From Caenibius tardaugens NBRC 16725 (GTDB taxonomy: Bacteria > Pseudomonadota > Alphaproteobacteria > Sphingomonadales > Sphingomonadaceae), in assembly GCF_003860345.1 (NCBI RefSeq), contig NZ_CP034179.1:3952001-4016000 (forward strand): a stretch of DNA of 64,000 nt, written 5' to 3'. The position numbers were made by a program, and so were the translations under genes. The first letter of the stretch is position 1. Every line of letters begins with the position of its first letter. Below are positions 33,036 through 42,755 of the stretch, piece after piece. Under the pieces are notes generated by a model. It had not been told where the DNA came from and did no database searches. It was given only the letters and a program-made list of their open reading frames with translations.

Positions 33036-36000
33036 ATGCACGTCATCTTCCGCGAAACCCATGGGATGGAGGAAAGTGCCGTCCCGCAGGATCTCGGGCA
33101 GTCGCCCGCGGATCTGGTGGTCCTGTCCTTTTCGGACAGCGATCTGGGGGCCTTTGCGGGCGGATGGCGTCAGGCCCGCGAGGCCGATCCGGCCTTTCCC
33201 GCATTGCGGCTCGCCAATCTGGCGGCACTGGCGCATCCGCTCTCGGTCGATACCTATGTGGAGCGCACGCTGTCGGGCGCGCGGGCCATCCTGATCCGGC
33301 TGATCGGGGGGACGCCCTATTGGGCCTATGGGCTTCAGCAGGTGGAGCTGCTGGCCCGTTCGCGTGGTATCGCGCTGGCGGTGCTGTCGGGCGATGGCCG
33401 GCCCGACGCGCGGCTCGACGCGGCATCGACGGTGCCGGTCGGGATCTTGCGCGCGTTGGCGCGGTGCTGCGAGGCGGGGGGGGCGTCGGCGGCGCGGGCC
33501 GCGCTGGGCGTGCTGGCCGCCACCGCAGGGCTCCGCCACACGCCTATCGCCGAGCAAACGCCCTTGCCGACGGCGGGGTTCTGGCATCCCGATCGCGGCG
33601 TCATTCCGGCAGATGGTTTCGTTCCGGCGGGGGATCGCCCGCTGGTGCTGATCGTCTTCTACCGCGCCTACCTCGCCGCGCATGATCTCGACCCCTTCGT
33701 GGCGCTGCACGCGGCGCTGGAGCGGCGGGGTTTCGCGACGCTGTCGATCTTCGCGCCCTCGCTGAAGGCGCCCGAGGTGCGCGCGCAGGTCGCCGAATGG
33801 GTACGGCGCGTGCAGCCGGTCGCGATCCTCAACGCCACCGCCTTTTCCGCGCGCGATGAGGCGGGTGAAACGCCGCTCGACGGCGTCGGCGTGCCGGTGT
33901 TTCAGGTGGCGCTGGCGACATCGGACCGGGCGGCATGGGCACAGGCGGCGCGGGGGCTGTCCCCGGCGGACCTCGCCATGCATGTCGTTCTGCCCGAGAT
34001 CGATGGCAGGGTGCTGGCCGGGGTCGCCAGCTTCAAGCAAGCGGGCGAGCGCGATCCCGAGCTTGGCTTCGCGCGCCAAGTGCACCGCGCGGATGCGGGG
34101 CGGGTCGACGCGATCGTCGACCGGGTGGCGGGGTGGATCGCACTGGCGCGAAAGCCCGCCGCCGACCGCCGTCCGGTGCTGGTGCTCTCGACCTATCCCG
34201 GCAAGGCGCACCAGATGGCGCATGCGGTGGGTCTGGACGCGCTGGCGTCGGCAGAGGCGATACTCGCCCATCTCGCCGATGCTGGCTACGCGGTCGCGCC
34301 GGTGGCGGACATGGCCAGCGCTCTGCTGTGCGAACATCTCGCATGGCCGGTATCCGAATACGCCCAAGCGCTGGCCGCCTTGCCGGAAGGGCTGCGCGCC
34401 GATCTGGCGGCGGCCTGGGGCGATCCCGAAAGCGATGCGGCGGTCGTCGATGGCGCGTTCCGCTTTGCCGCGATCCGCGCGGGCAATGCGCTGGTCGCCT
34501 TGCAGCCGGAGCGCGGGGCAACTGCCAGCCGCGATGACGAATATCACGATCTCTCGCGCTGCCCGCGCCACGCCTATGTGGCGTTCTATCTCTGGCTGCA
34601 TGCGCAAGGGGTCGACGCGCTGGTGCATGTCGGCGCGCATGGCACGCTGGAATGGCTGCCGGGCAAGGCGGTGGCGCTGTCGGAAACCTGCTGGCCCGAG
34701 GCGCTGACCGGGGCGCTGCCGGTGATCTATCCGTTCATCGTCAACGATCCGGGCGAGGCCGCGCAAGCCAAGCGGCGGATCGGGGCGGTGACCCTCGGCC
34801 ACGCGCCGCCGCCGCTGGCGCCGTCGGGTACGGGGGCGGGACTGGCGCGCCTCGAGGCGCTGCTCGATGAATTTTCCAACGCCAGCGGCCTCGATCCGGC
34901 GCGCCGCGACCGGTTGCAGGGTGCTATCCGCGACGAGGCGCGGGCGCTGGGGCTGGAGGCCGAATTGGGGCTCGATGGCGCGACCACGCTGGTCGAGGCG
35001 ATCACGCGGATCGACCGCTTCGTCTGCGATGTGAAGGAAAGCCAGTTCGGCGACGGGCTGCATGTTTTCGGGCGGGGCGATCATGGCGCCGGCGAAAGGG
35101 CGGGGCTGCTCGCCGCGCTCGATGGCCGGCGGGTGGCGCCGGGGCCCTCCGGCTCGCCGTTCCGGGGGCGGCGCGACGTCCTGCCCACGGGCCGCAACCT
35201 CTACACGATCGACCCGCGCGCGGTCCCCTCGCGCGCGGCGCATGCGCAAGGCGTGACTCTGGCCGAGGAGTTGATCCGCCGCCACTTGCAGGATCACGGC
35301 GATTATCCGCGCGGGCTGGTGGTCGATTTGTGGGGCTCGGCGACGATGCGCACGGCGGGTGAGGAATTCGCCATGGCGCTGCACCTGCTGGGGGTGAAAC
35401 CCGTGTGGGACATGGCTTCCGAACGCGTGACCGGGATCGAGATCCTGCCTTTGCCGCTGCTCGACCGGCCACGGATCGATGTCACCTTGCGGGTTTCCGG
35501 GCTGTTTCGCGATGCGTTTCCCGCGCTGCCGGCGCTGTTCGGGCAGGCGGTCCGGGCGCTGTGCGGGCGCGACGAGCCTGCCGACTGGAACCCCTTTGCC
35601 GGTCGCCCGGTGGGCCCCCGCGTCTATGGTCCGGCGCCGGGCGCCTATGGGCTCGGCCTGGGCGATACGACCGAGACCTACACCGACGAGGCGCGCCGCC
35701 GGGCGGGCGAGGCGTGGCTCGCCGCATCAAGCCACGCGCTCGATCTGCCGGGGGACGCGTCCAAATCCGCCGAAGACCCCGATGGCTTGCGGCTGCGCGT
35801 GGCGGGTGCCGATGCCTTCGTGCATCTGCAGGACCTGCCCGAGACCGACCTGCTGCTCAGCATGGACTATGCCGCGCATGAAGCGGGCTTTGCTGCGGCG
35901 AAGGCGCTGACGGGCGGCGCGGCGGCGCTCTATCACCTCGACAATCGCGATCCGGCCAGCCCGCGCGCGCGAACCCTGCAGGAGGAAATCGCGCGTGTGG

Positions 36001-36329
36001 TGCGGGCGCGGGCGGCGCATCCCGGCTGGGTTGCGGGCATGATGCGGCACGGCTTTCGCGGCGCAGCGGAGCTGGCGGCCACGCTCGACCATCTCGGCGC
36101 CTTTGCGCATCTGGCGGGCAGCGTGCCGCCGCAATTGTTCGACCTCTATCACGACGCGACGCTGGGCAGCGCCGAGGTGCGCGACTTCCTTCGCCGCGAA
36201 AATCCCGGTGCGCTGGCGGCGATGGAGGCGCGTTTTGCCGCGTTGCACGCCGCCGGATTGTGGGCGACGCGGCGCAATTCGATCCTGGCCGCGCTGCCGC
36301 TGGCTTCGGGGCAGGAGGGCACGCCATGA
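33036..36329 (+). CDS. cobN: Cobaltochelatase large subunit CobN
   Basis: ATP-dependent insertion of Co(II) into hydrogenobyrinic acid a,c-diamide. It has 1097 residues, somewhat shorter than characterised CobN (about 1250-1300). Conserved CobN/BchH-type segments are VLVLSTYPGKAHQMAH, HVGAHGTLEWLPGKAVALSETCWPE, YPFIVNDPGEAAQAKRRIG, GRNLYTIDPRAVPSRAA and VVDLWGSATMRTAGEE. The enzyme needs the AAA+ partner subunits CobS and CobT, which are not in this window. The end overlaps cobG by 4 bases. Confidence 0.96.
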   Translation: MHVIFRETHGMEESAVPQDLGQSPADLVVLSFSDSDLGAFAGGWRQAREADPAFPALRLANLAALAHPLSVDTYVERTLSGARAILIRLIGGTPYWAYGLQQVELLARSRGIALAVLSGDGRPDARLDAASTVPVGILRALARCCEAGGASAARAALGVLAATAGLRHTPIAEQTPLPTAGFWHPDRGVIPADGFVPAGDRPLVLIVFYRAYLAAHDLDPFVALHAALERRGFATLSIFAPSLKAPEVRAQVAEWVRRVQPVAILNATAFSARDEAGETPLDGVGVPVFQVALATSDRAAWAQAARGLSPADLAMHVVLPEIDGRVLAGVASFKQAGERDPELGFARQVHRADAGRVDAIVDRVAGWIALARKPAADRRPVLVLSTYPGKAHQMAHAVGLDALASAEAILAHLADAGYAVAPVADMASALLCEHLAWPVSEYAQALAALPEGLRADLAAAWGDPESDAAVVDGAFRFAAIRAGNALVALQPERGATASRDDEYHDLSRCPRHAYVAFYLWLHAQGVDALVHVGAHGTLEWLPGKAVALSETCWPEALTGALPVIYPFIVNDPGEAAQAKRRIGAVTLGHAPPPLAPSGTGAGLARLEALLDEFSNASGLDPARRDRLQGAIRDEARALGLEAELGLDGATTLVEAITRIDRFVCDVKESQFGDGLHVFGRGDHGAGERAGLLAALDGRRVAPGPSGSPFRGRRDVLPTGRNLYTIDPRAVPSRAAHAQGVTLAEELIRRHLQDHGDYPRGLVVDLWGSATMRTAGEEFAMALHLLGVKPVWDMASERVTGIEILPLPLLDRPRIDVTLRVSGLFRDAFPALPALFGQAVRALCGRDEPADWNPFAGRPVGPRVYGPAPGAYGLGLGDTTETYTDEARRRAGEAWLAASSHALDLPGDASKSAEDPDGLRLRVAGADAFVHLQDLPETDLLLSMDYAAHEAGFAAAKALTGGAAALYHLDNRDPASPRARTLQEEIARVVRARAAHPGWVAGMMRHGFRGAAELAATLDHLGAFAHLAGSVPPQLFDLYHDATLGSAEVRDFLRRENPGALAAMEARFAALHAAGLWATRRNSILAALPLASGQEGTP

Positions 36330-37474
36330 GCGGGTTTGCGGTCAAGGGCTGGTGTCCCGATGCCTGGCGCCCGATGCGGTCGGGCGATGGGTTGCTGGTG
36401 CGGGTCAAGCCGCGGCTGGGCCGTCTCACCCGCGCGCAGGTGCTGGGCCTGTGCGATGCCGCGATCACGCATGGCAGCGGGCAGATCGACGTGACCCGCC
36501 GCGCCAATCTCCAGATCCGGGGCGTGGACGAGGGCGGCTGGCCGGGTTTGCTGGAGCGGCTGATCGCGCTGGGGCTGGTCGATGCCGATGCCGCGCGGGA
36601 GACGCGCCGCAACATTCTGATCGCGCCCGATTGGCGCGAGGGCGACGACAGCCACCGCATCGCCTCGGCTTTGGCCGGTCGGCTGGGCGAGTTTCCGGCA
36701 CTGCCGGGCAAGGTCGGCTTTGTCGTTGATGCTGGCCTGGTCCGGCGGCTGGCCGACGAGCCGGGCGACTTCCGCATCGAGCGCGGGGCCGACGGTGGGC
36801 TGATCCTGCGCGCCGAGGGGCATGCCGAGGGCTGCGCGCTGGCGCCGGGCGGTGAAGTCGACGCGCTGATCGCGCTTGCGCGGTGGTTCGTGGAGAGCGG
36901 TGGTGCCGCCGCCGGACGCATGGGGCGGCATCGCGCGGCCCTGCCGCCACAGCTTGCGGCTACCGTCCCGCCGGCGCCATCGGTCGGCGCCATCATGCCC
37001 GGCCCCATCGAGATGGGCGCGGCCTACGGCGTGCCGTTCGGCCGGATCCACGGTGAGGTGCTGGCGCATGCGGTAGAAGCCTCGGGTGCCACCGCCATGC
37101 GGGTCACACCGTGGCGGGTGATCGCGTTCGAAGGCGCGGAATTCGGCGAAGGTGCGGAATTTGGCGAAGTCGCGGGGCTGATCAGCGATCCGGCGGACCC
37201 GTTGCTGCGCGCCGATGCCTGCCCCGGCGCCCCGGACTGCCCGCAGGCCTCGGTGGAAACGCGTGCGCTTGCCCGCCAATTGGCGCCGCATGTCGCCGGG
37301 CATCTCCATGTTTCGGGCTGCGACAAGCACTGCGCTCGCTCCCGCACCGCCGATGTCGAAGTGACGGGGCGCGAGGGCATGTATCATCTCGCCGGCAAAA
37401 CCATTGCAGCGCGGCCCACGGATCAACCGGCGCGCGATCGCGCAGCCATCCTTGCCTATTTCGGAGCTGACTGA
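36326..37474 (+). CDS. cobG: Precorrin-3B synthase CobG
   Basis: Oxygen-dependent enzyme that converts precorrin-3A to precorrin-3B, the hallmark of the aerobic pathway. It has 382 residues with the nitrite/sulfite reductase-like fold. The Fe-S cluster cysteines are in CPGAPDCPQAS and SGCDKHCARS near the C-terminus. A short in-frame tandem duplication reads GAEFGEGAEFGE at about residue 270 and may be strain-specific. The stop and next start overlap by one base. Confidence 0.94.
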   Translation: MSGFAVKGWCPDAWRPMRSGDGLLVRVKPRLGRLTRAQVLGLCDAAITHGSGQIDVTRRANLQIRGVDEGGWPGLLERLIALGLVDADAARETRRNILIAPDWREGDDSHRIASALAGRLGEFPALPGKVGFVVDAGLVRRLADEPGDFRIERGADGGLILRAEGHAEGCALAPGGEVDALIALARWFVESGGAAAGRMGRHRAALPPQLAATVPPAPSVGAIMPGPIEMGAAYGVPFGRIHGEVLAHAVEASGATAMRVTPWRVIAFEGAEFGEGAEFGEVAGLISDPADPLLRADACPGAPDCPQASVETRALARQLAPHVAGHLHVSGCDKHCARSRTADVEVTGREGMYHLAGKTIAARPTDQPARDRAAILAYFGAD

Positions 37475-38103
37475 TGCCCCATGCGTATGAAACCGATGGC
37501 GCGGCGATCTATCGCCAATCCTTCGCAACCATCCGTGCCGAGGCCGATCTCGCCCGCTTTTCCGTCGAGGAAGAGCCGGTGGCGGTGCGGATGATCCACG
37601 CGGCGGGGATGGTCGAACTGGCGCCGCACATCCGCTTCTCGCCGGGCTTTGCCGAGGCCGCCCGCGCGGCGCTGGCGGCGGGCGCGCCGATCCTGTGCGA
37701 TGCGCGGATGGTCTCGGAAGGGGTTACGCGGTCGCGCCTGCCCGCCGACAACACGGTTCTATGCACCCTGCATGAGCCTAGTGTGCCCCAATTGGCGCAG
37801 GACATGGCCAACACCCGCTCGGCGGCGGCGCTGGAATTGTGGCGACCGCATCTGGCCGGCGCGGTGGTGGCGATCGGTAATGCGCCGACCGCGCTGTTCC
37901 ATCTGCTCAACATGCTGGAAGACCCCGATTGTCCGCGCCCGGCGGCGATCATCGGCTGCCCGGTCGGTTTTGTCGGCGCGGCGGAATCCAAGGCGGCGCT
38001 GTGGGAAGCGCCGCCGGTGCCCTGCTGCATCGTCGAAGGGCGGCTGGGCGGCAGCGCGATCACCGTCGCGACGATCAACGCGCTGGCGAGCCGCGCCGAA
38101 TGA
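37474..38103 (+). CDS. cobH: Precorrin-8X methylmutase CobH
   Basis: Moves the C-11 methyl to C-12 to give hydrogenobyrinic acid. It has 209 residues, the usual size. VRMIHAAGMVELAPHIRFSPG contains the conserved active-site His (His39 of this protein), and ILCDARMVSEGVTRSRLP and CPVGFVGAAESK are family motifs. It is flanked by cobG and cobI with overlapping stop and start codons. Confidence 0.95.
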   Translation: MPHAYETDGAAIYRQSFATIRAEADLARFSVEEEPVAVRMIHAAGMVELAPHIRFSPGFAEAARAALAAGAPILCDARMVSEGVTRSRLPADNTVLCTLHEPSVPQLAQDMANTRSAAALELWRPHLAGAVVAIGNAPTALFHLLNMLEDPDCPRPAAIIGCPVGFVGAAESKAALWEAPPVPCCIVEGRLGGSAITVATINALASRAE

Positions 38104-38849
38104 CCGTGGTGGCATCCTCTTCGCCGCCGGTCGGCACGATTCACGGCGTCGGGCTGGGGCCGGGCGCGGCGGATCTGCTCAGCGTCCGGGCGGACCGGCT
38201 CGTGCGCGGCGCCCGCCATGTCGCCTATTTCCGCAAGGCTGGCCGTCCGGGACAGGCCCGGCGCATCGTCGAGGGGATGTTGCGCGCCGACGTTGTCGAA
38301 CTGCCCATGGAATATCCGGTCACCACCGAAATTCCGCTGACCGACCCGCGCTATAACGACTGCCTCGCGGGATTTTACGCCGAATGTACGGCGCGGCTTG
38401 CCGCTCTGGCACAGGCCGGCGAGGATGTGGTGGTGCTGTGCGAGGGCGATCCGTTCTTCTACGGCTCGTTCATGCACCTGCATGCGCGCCTGTCGGGCGT
38501 GGTGCCGGTGGCGGTGGTGCCGGGGATTACCGGCATGGCCGGGGCGTGGAACGCGACGGGCGTGCCGATCACCTGGGGCGACGATGTGCTGACCGTGGCG
38601 ATGGCGACATTGCCCGAAGACGAGTTGGCGCGCCGTATCCGCGACACCGATGCGCTGGTGGTGATGAAGATTGGGCGCAACCTGCCCAAGCTGCGCCGCG
38701 CCGTCGCCGCCGCCGGGCGCGAGGAGGCGGCATGGCTGGTCGAACATGCGGCGATGCCGGGCCAGACGGTCACGCGGCTGGCCGATGCGACCAGCGTCAC
38801 CCCCTATTTCTCGATCCTGCTGATCCATGGCCGAGGACGCAGGCCATGA
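38100..38849 (+). CDS. cobI: Precorrin-2 C20-methyltransferase CobI
   Basis: SAM-dependent methyltransferase making precorrin-3A, 249 residues. The first glycine loop GVGLGPGAADLLSVRA and the SAM-site segments VVLCEGDPFFYGSFMHLH and VPGITGMAGAWNATGVPI are those of the precorrin methylase superfamily. Start ATG 38100 overlaps the cobH stop. It precedes cobJ with a 4-base overlap. Confidence 0.95.
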   Translation: MTVVASSSPPVGTIHGVGLGPGAADLLSVRADRLVRGARHVAYFRKAGRPGQARRIVEGMLRADVVELPMEYPVTTEIPLTDPRYNDCLAGFYAECTARLAALAQAGEDVVVLCEGDPFFYGSFMHLHARLSGVVPVAVVPGITGMAGAWNATGVPITWGDDVLTVAMATLPEDELARRIRDTDALVVMKIGRNLPKLRRAVAAAGREEAAWLVEHAAMPGQTVTRLADATSVTPYFSILLIHGRGRRP

Positions 38850-39640
38850 ACGCGGCGCAGGCCATGACGGCGTCTGGTGATGGTGGCTGGCTGGCGATCG
38901 CCGGCCTTGGGCCGGGCGACGCGGCGCTGGTCACGCCCGAAGTCAGTGCCGTGCTGGCCGAGGCGACCGACGTTATCGGCTACATCCCCTATGTCGCCCG
39001 TATCACCCCGCGCGACGGGCTGACGCTGCACGCCTCGGACAACCGGGTGGAACTCGACCGGGCCGGGCTTGCCCTGCAACTGGCGGCGCAGGGGCGGCGC
39101 GTGGTGGTCGTCTCCTCGGGCGATCCCGGCGTCTTTGCCATGGCGGCGGCGGTGTTCGAGGCGCTGGAGGCCGGGCCGGCGATCTGGCGCGATCTGGACA
39201 TCCGCGTGCTGCCGGGGATCACCGCGATGCTGGCGGCGGCGGCGCGCGCCGGGGCGCCGCTGGGCCATGATTTCTGCGCGATCAACCTGTCGGACAATCT
39301 GAAGCCGTGGGCGCTGATCGAGAAGCGGTTGCGGCTTGCCGCCGAGGCGGATTTCGCCATGGCCTTTTACAACCCGCGCTCGAAGGCCCGGCCCGAAGGG
39401 TTCGCCCGCGTGCTTGAAGTGCTGCGCGCGGCGTGCGGCGATGATCGCCCGGTGCTGTTTGCCCGTGCGGTTACCACCCCCGAGGAACAGCTGCGGATCG
39501 TGCCGCTGGGTGAGGCGCGCGCCGAGATGGCGGACATGCGCACCATGGTGATCGTGGGGTCCAGCCTGACGCGGATAATCGCGCGGTCCGCAGGGCCGAT
39601 CCTCTATACGCCGCGCTCGGTGGTGGAGGTACCAGCATGA
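38846..39640 (+). CDS. cobJ: Precorrin-3B C17-methyltransferase CobJ
   Basis: SAM-dependent ring-contraction enzyme producing precorrin-4, 264 residues. Motifs are IAGLGPGDAALVTPE, DVIGYIPYVARI, VVVVSSGDPGVFAMAAAVFE, LPGITAMLAAAARAGAPLGHDFCAINLSD-type sequence and MAFYNPRSKARPE. The last 37 bases overlap the 3' end of cobK on the opposite strand. Confidence 0.95.
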   Translation: MNAAQAMTASGDGGWLAIAGLGPGDAALVTPEVSAVLAEATDVIGYIPYVARITPRDGLTLHASDNRVELDRAGLALQLAAQGRRVVVVSSGDPGVFAMAAAVFEALEAGPAIWRDLDIRVLPGITAMLAAAARAGAPLGHDFCAINLSDNLKPWALIEKRLRLAAEADFAMAFYNPRSKARPEGFARVLEVLRAACGDDRPVLFARAVTTPEEQLRIVPLGEARAEMADMRTMVIVGSSLTRIIARSAGPILYTPRSVVEVPA

Positions 39641-40365
39641 TCCAGCCAGGCGAGCACCTCTTTGGGGCGGTAAACCTCGATGCGTACGGGCAGCGCCGGG
39701 CGGTCGATCATCAGCACCGGCAGGCCGAGGTTGCGGGCGGCGACCAGTTTGGCCTCGGCGCCGGTGCCGCCGGCATTCTTGCAGACGACCAGATCGATGG
39801 CATGGCCCTGCAACTGGCGCGTATCGCCCGCGACGGTGAAGGGTCCGCGATCGACGACCAGATCATGATGGGGCAGCGCCGGGAGCTTGTCGGGCGCATC
39901 GACAAAACGCAGCAGGTAATGGTGCTGGGGTTGGGCGGCGAAGGCATCGACATGCATCCGCCCCAGCGCCAGCATGACCCGGCGCGGCGGCCCCGCCAGC
40001 GCCGACACTGCGCCGGCGATGTCGGATACATGGGTCCAGCGATCCCCGGCGGCGGATTGCCAGCCAGGACGGGTCAGCGCGATCAGCGGGATGCCTGCCA
40101 TTTGCGCGGCCTCGACGGCATGGGCGCTCATCGTCGCGGCAAAGGGATGGGTGGCGTCGACCAGATGCGTCACGCGCTGTTCACGCAGGTAGGCGGCCAG
40201 CCCCGCGACACCGCCAAAACCACCGATGCGCACCGGCAAGGGCTGGGCGACGGGCGCACGCGTCCGACCGGCATAACTCAGCACCGCAGATATGCCGCGT
40301 TCCGCCAGCAGGCGCGCCAGCGCGCTCGCCTCGGTCGTCCCGCCGAGCAGGAGGAGGTTGGGCAT
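39604..40365 (-). CDS. cobK: Precorrin-6A reductase CobK
   Basis: NADPH-dependent reduction of precorrin-6A, 253 residues. [20 protein letters not shown] is the nucleotide-binding start, and VDATHPFAATMSAHA is the family signature. It is the only gene of the cob block on the minus strand. Its start codon at 40365 overlaps the cobL start codon in the sequence GCATGG, and its end overlaps cobJ by 37 bases, so no non-coding DNA exists on either side. Its promoter must lie inside the cobL coding region. Confidence 0.93.
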   Translation of the reverse strand: MPNLLLLGGTTEASALARLLAERGISAVLSYAGRTRAPVAQPLPVRIGGFGGVAGLAAYLREQRVTHLVDATHPFAATMSAHAVEAAQMAGIPLIALTRPGWQSAAGDRWTHVSDIAGAVSALAGPPRRVMLALGRMHVDAFAAQPQHHYLLRFVDAPDKLPALPHHDLVVDRGPFTVAGDTRQLQGHAIDLVVCKNAGGTGAEAKLVAARNLGLPVLMIDRPALPVRIEVYRPKEVLAWLDHAGTSTTERGV

Positions 40366-40366
40366 G
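40363..40366. other. Shared divergent start codons of cobK and cobL
   Basis: CATG serves as ATG on both strands: 40365 down to 40363 starts cobK, and 40364-40366 starts cobL. GAGGAGG (in the cobK coding region) is the cobL ribosome site; GGGAG about 14 bases upstream is a weaker site for cobK. Confidence 0.75.
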
Positions 40367-41584
40367 GCTGAACTGGCTCCCGCATTCCGGCAAGCGCCGT
40401 GGTTGACGATCGTCGGCATCGGCGAGGATGGTTTGGATGGCCTGTCCGCTGCGAGCCGCGAGGCTTTGGCTGGTGCCGATCTGGTCATGGGATCGGCCCG
40501 GCACCTCAGCCTGTTGCTGGCGATTAGCTGTCGCACGCTGGAATGGCCAGTGCCCTTCGCCGATGGCATCGCGGCGTTGCTGGCGCATCGCGGCAGTCGG
40601 GTGGTGATGCTCGCCTCGGGCGATCCGTTCTGGTTCGGCGCGGGCAGCAGCGTGACGCGCCATTTGGAGCGGCATGAGTGGGTGGCTCATCCGGCGCCGT
40701 CCACCTTCAGCCTGGTGGCCGCGCGGCTTGGCTGGGCGCTACAGGACATCGCCTGCCATGGCCTGCATGCGGCGCCTGTCGCGCGGCTGCGCCCGCATCT
40801 GGCGGCGGGTGCGCGTGCGATCGTGCTGTTGCGCGACGGTGCGGCGGTGGCGGAACTGGCCGCGTGGCTGGCCGGGCAGGGGTTCGGCGCATCGCGGCTC
40901 CATGTGCTCGAAGCGCTCGGTGGACCGCGCGAAAGGATCCGCAATGCGCGCGCCGACGCGCTCGATTTCACCGATATCGCGCATCCGGTCGCGGTGGCGC
41001 TGGAATGCGCGGGCGAGGGGCCGGCGATGCAGCGCACGGCGGGCCTGCCCGATGAGATGTTCGACCACGATGGCCAGATCACCAAGCGACCGGTGCGCGC
41101 GCTGACGCTGTCGGCCCTTGCGCCGCGCCCCGGCGAGTGCCTGTGGGACATCGGCGCCGGTTCGGGGTCGATTGGAATCGAATGGCTGCTGGCGCATCCC
41201 GCCAACCGCGCGCTGGCGATCGAGGCCGATCCCGCGCGGGCCGAACGCGCGCGCGCCAACGCGCGGGCGCTGGGCGTGGACCGGCTGGAGATCGTGACCG
41301 GCGCCGCGCCCGACGCCTTGCCCGATGGCCCCGGGCCCGATGCGGTGTTCATCGGCGGCGGCCTGTCGCAGACTCTGCTCGAAGCCGTGTGGACGCGCCT
41401 GCCCGCCGCCACGCGGCTGGTGGCCAATGCCGTGACGCTGGAATCCGAAGCGCTGGTCGCGCAATGGCACGCCGAGAGGGGGGGCACGCTGTTGCGCATC
41501 GAGCTGGCCGATGCCGCGCCATTGGGTGACCGGCGCGGCTGGAAGGCGCGCTATCCGGTGGTGCAATGGAGTGTGGTGCTGTGA
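40364..41584 (+). CDS. cobL: Precorrin-6B C5,15-methyltransferase (decarboxylating) CobL
   Basis: Bifunctional enzyme of 406 residues that methylates C-5 and C-15 and decarboxylates the C-12 acetate. The N-terminal CbiE-like half (about 1-205) has [20 protein letters not shown] and [16 protein letters not shown]. The C-terminal CbiT-like half (about 235-406) has the SAM site [15 protein letters not shown] and [18 protein letters not shown] strong GAGGAGG site supports the start at 40364. Confidence 0.95.
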   Translation: MAELAPAFRQAPWLTIVGIGEDGLDGLSAASREALAGADLVMGSARHLSLLLAISCRTLEWPVPFADGIAALLAHRGSRVVMLASGDPFWFGAGSSVTRHLERHEWVAHPAPSTFSLVAARLGWALQDIACHGLHAAPVARLRPHLAAGARAIVLLRDGAAVAELAAWLAGQGFGASRLHVLEALGGPRERIRNARADALDFTDIAHPVAVALECAGEGPAMQRTAGLPDEMFDHDGQITKRPVRALTLSALAPRPGECLWDIGAGSGSIGIEWLLAHPANRALAIEADPARAERARANARALGVDRLEIVTGAAPDALPDGPGPDAVFIGGGLSQTLLEAVWTRLPAATRLVANAVTLESEALVAQWHAERGGTLLRIELADAAPLGDRRGWKARYPVVQWSVVL

Positions 41585-41973
41585 TTGCCCCGATGATCGT
41601 CGCCGGCTTCGGCTTTCGGCAGGGTACGGGCCTCGCCTCGCTGCGCGACGCGCTGGCGCTGGCGCAAGAGGGGCAACCAGCGGCCACCCATCTCGCCACC
41701 GCAGCCGACAAGGCGGCGGCGTTGATGCCGCTCGCCGAAGGTCTGGGCCTGCCCCTGCGCGGCCTGTCGCCCGAGGAGATCGCCAGCGTGGCAACGTACA
41801 CGCATTCGCCCGCCAGCCTTGCCGCGCGCGCCACCGGCAGCCTCGCCGAAGCCAGTGCGCTGGCCGCCGCCGGCCCCGGTGCGCGCCTGTTGGGGCCGCG
41901 CCATGTTTCCCCCGATCGCATGGCCACTTGCGCCCTTGCCGCCAGCCTCACCATTCAGGAATTTCTGCCATGA
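41581..41973 (+). CDS. cobE: CobE/CbiG C-terminal-domain protein
   Basis: A 130-residue protein from GTG 41581, which overlaps the cobL stop (GTGA). It begins [15 protein letters not shown] and contains [21 protein letters not shown] and a C-terminal APR-like [21 protein letters not shown], the pattern of CobE and the CbiG C-terminal domain. CobE is required for aerobic B12 synthesis, but its exact reaction is not firmly established; it may act near the precorrin-3B to 4 steps. It overlaps cobM by 4 bases. Confidence 0.88.
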   Translation: MIAPMIVAGFGFRQGTGLASLRDALALAQEGQPAATHLATAADKAAALMPLAEGLGLPLRGLSPEEIASVATYTHSPASLAARATGSLAEASALAAAGPGARLLGPRHVSPDRMATCALAASLTIQEFLP

Positions 41974-42755
41974 CCGTACATTTCATCGGCGCCGGCCCCG
42001 GCGCACCCGACCTTTTGACCCTACGCGGGCGCGACCTGATCGCGGCATCGCCGGTGTGCCTCTATGCTGGCTCGCTGATCCCGGCGGAGGTGCTCGATCA
42101 TTGCCCGGCGGGTGCGCGGATCATCAACACCGCGCCGATGGAGCTGGACGAGATCATCGCCGAGATCGCCGCCGCGCATGCCGCCGGGCAGGATGTCGCG
42201 CGCCTGCATTCGGGCGACCTGTCGGTGTGGTCGGCGATGGGCGAGCAGTTGCGCCGCCTGCGCGCGCTGGACATCCCCTTCACGGTCACGCCGGGCGTAC
42301 CCGCCTTTGCCGCCGCCGCCGCCGCGCTCGAGGCCGAACTGACCCTGCCCGAGCTGTCGCAATCGCTGGTGCTGACCCGCACGCCGGGCCGGGCCAGCAC
42401 CATGCCGCCGGCGGAAAGCCTGACCAATTTCGCCGTGACGGGGGCGACGCTGGCGATCCATCTGTCGATCCACAATCTCGATCGGGTGGTGGCGGATCTC
42501 GTCCCCGCCTATGGCGCCGATTGCCCGGTGGCGGTGGTATGGCGGGCCAGTTGGCCCGATCAGCGCATTGTCCGGGCGACGCTGGCCAGCATCGGGGATG
42601 CGGTCGCTGGCAGCATGGAACGCACCGCGCTGATCCTCGTCGGCCGGGTGCTGGCGGCGCAGGATTTCGCCGAAAGCAGCCTGTACGCGCATGGTTATGA
42701 TCGGCGTTTCCGTCCGCAGGATGCGCATTCGCGCTTTTCGGGGGTGACCGAGTGA
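41970..42755 (+). CDS. cobM: Precorrin-4 C11-methyltransferase CobM
   Basis: SAM-dependent methylation of precorrin-4 to precorrin-5, 261 residues. [18 protein letters not shown] is the N-terminal glycine loop; [25 protein letters not shown] and [17 protein letters not shown] follow, all typical CobM/CbiF segments. Its stop overlaps the GTG start of cobB. Confidence 0.95.
   Translation: MTVHFIGAGPGAPDLLTLRGRDLIAASPVCLYAGSLIPAEVLDHCPAGARIINTAPMELDEIIAEIAAAHAAGQDVARLHSGDLSVWSAMGEQLRRLRALDIPFTVTPGVPAFAAAAAALEAELTLPELSQSLVLTRTPGRASTMPPAESLTNFAVTGATLAIHLSIHNLDRVVADLVPAYGADCPVAVVWRASWPDQRIVRATLASIGDAVAGSMERTALILVGRVLAAQDFAESSLYAHGYDRRFRPQDAHSRFSGVTE

Noticed and set aside
32961-35384. 807-codon minus-strand frame across cobN
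   Set aside because: Shadow of the cobN reading frame; no ribosome site and no recognisable motif.
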